From the NCBI GenBank assembly GCA_027487555.1, contig JAIYDI010000037.1, positions 20,927-84,926 of the forward strand: DNA of 64,000 bases, in the 5' to 3' direction. Below are positions 63,815 to 64,000 of the stretch, piece after piece. The translations under genes were made by a program, and so were the position numbers. The notes under the pieces were generated by a model that saw only the letters and a program-made list of their open reading frames with translations, made no database searches and was not told where the DNA came from. The first letter of the stretch is position 1. The number at the start of each line of letters is the position of its first letter. Source of the stretch: Hyphomicrobiales bacterium (GTDB lineage: Bacteria > Pseudomonadota > Alphaproteobacteria > Rhizobiales > Devosiaceae).

Positions 63815-64000
63815 TTACGCTTTGCTCATCGACAGGAGTTCATCGAGAGGGGAGCCTTTGGGTGGCGCGTCAGGGCAGATCTGCTGCAAGGAATTGCTGT
63901 AGAGGTGAAGGTAGCGCGTCCGCGACGTCGTAATGTCGGATATGGAGAGGGCAGGGTCGAGAAGCAGTGCTGTCTGCTGGTGGTGGACGGGATAGAACAC
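63815..64000 (-). CDS. C-terminal fragment of an unrecognised protein (cut by window end)
   Basis: The minus-strand frame is open to base 64000 and ends at a TAA at 63815. The 61 visible residues (TALLLDPALSISDITTSR, then YLHLYSNSLQQIC and DELLSMSKA) have protein-like composition and no shadowing gene on the other strand. No family is recognised. The initiating codon is presumably beyond the window. The 110 bp to the tRNA hold nothing I can name. Confidence 0.45.
   Translation of the reverse strand: MFYPVHHQQTALLLDPALSISDITTSRTRYLHLYSNSLQQICPDAPPKGSPLDELLSMSKA

Overview
The window is about 65 percent GC, densely coded, and reads as chromosomal DNA of an alphaproteobacterium of the order Hyphomicrobiales, most likely a Devosia-like genus (inferred). 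The reasons are a GcrA cell-cycle regulator, a SAM-II riboswitch ahead of metZ, a double-length dCTP deaminase, class I lysyl-tRNA synthetase, and a PstA with a long N-terminal extension. I see no prophage, integrase, transposase, CRISPR array or rRNA operon. The only RNA gene is tRNA-Gly(CCC) near the right end.

Layout. 1-588: the tail of a LuxR-type regulator. 0.7-3.2 kb: dCTP deaminase and, divergently, metZ behind a SAM-II riboswitch with its own terminator and antiterminator. 3.7-6.9 kb: macAB efflux. 7-10.8 kb (minus): argD-argF-hslO and a small membrane protein. 11.1 kb: gcrA behind a cluster of GANTC sites. 11.8-13.8 kb: a divergent VOC/TetR pair and a secreted intradiol dioxygenase. 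13.9-21.5 kb (minus): the phosphate regulon phoR-pstSCAB-phoU-phoB, with a divergent polyphosphate kinase 2 and two candidate PHO boxes.

22.9-33.7 kb is a catabolic island: N-formylglutamate amidohydrolase family protein, amino acid permease, glutamine-synthetase-like ligase, an XRE-PIN toxin-antitoxin-like pair, aldehyde dehydrogenase, iron alcohol dehydrogenase, a tocopherol-cyclase-like protein, a threonine-aldolase-like enzyme and a zinc alcohol dehydrogenase. It may import an amine or amino alcohol and oxidise it by a gamma-glutamylated route (inferred). A diverged paralogue of the tocopherol-cyclase-like protein lies at 34.2 kb. 35.4-44.6 kb (minus) is one operon: a peptide-type ABC transporter followed by a hydantoinase-A-like protein and two tandem DUF917 proteins. 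This looks like uptake and opening of a cyclic amide such as a hydantoin, and is the least characterised metabolic unit here.

45.1-50.5 kb (minus): a serralysin-type RTX metalloprotease with its type I secretion ABC protein and adaptor but no outer membrane channel gene. 50.7-57.1 kb: pyrD, a DUF952 protein, an S24 autocleavage-type repressor overlapping an AAC(6')-like acetyltransferase, lysyl-tRNA synthetase, a TerB-like protein and an orphan periplasmic binding protein. 57.3-63.5 kb: a family 2 glycosyltransferase, dadA, a TTG-start membrane protein with a six-cysteine C-terminal domain, and a TetR regulator next to a GAP-like membrane transporter. The final 186 bases hold the tail of an unrecognised gene.

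Dispersed repeats are present: a roughly 165-220 bp palindromic element occurs at 3.3 kb and, inverted, at 22.6 kb, with a fragment at 45.0 kb. A short repeat of the type that is often mistranslated as HPGAGRDP lies at 29.0-29.1 kb.
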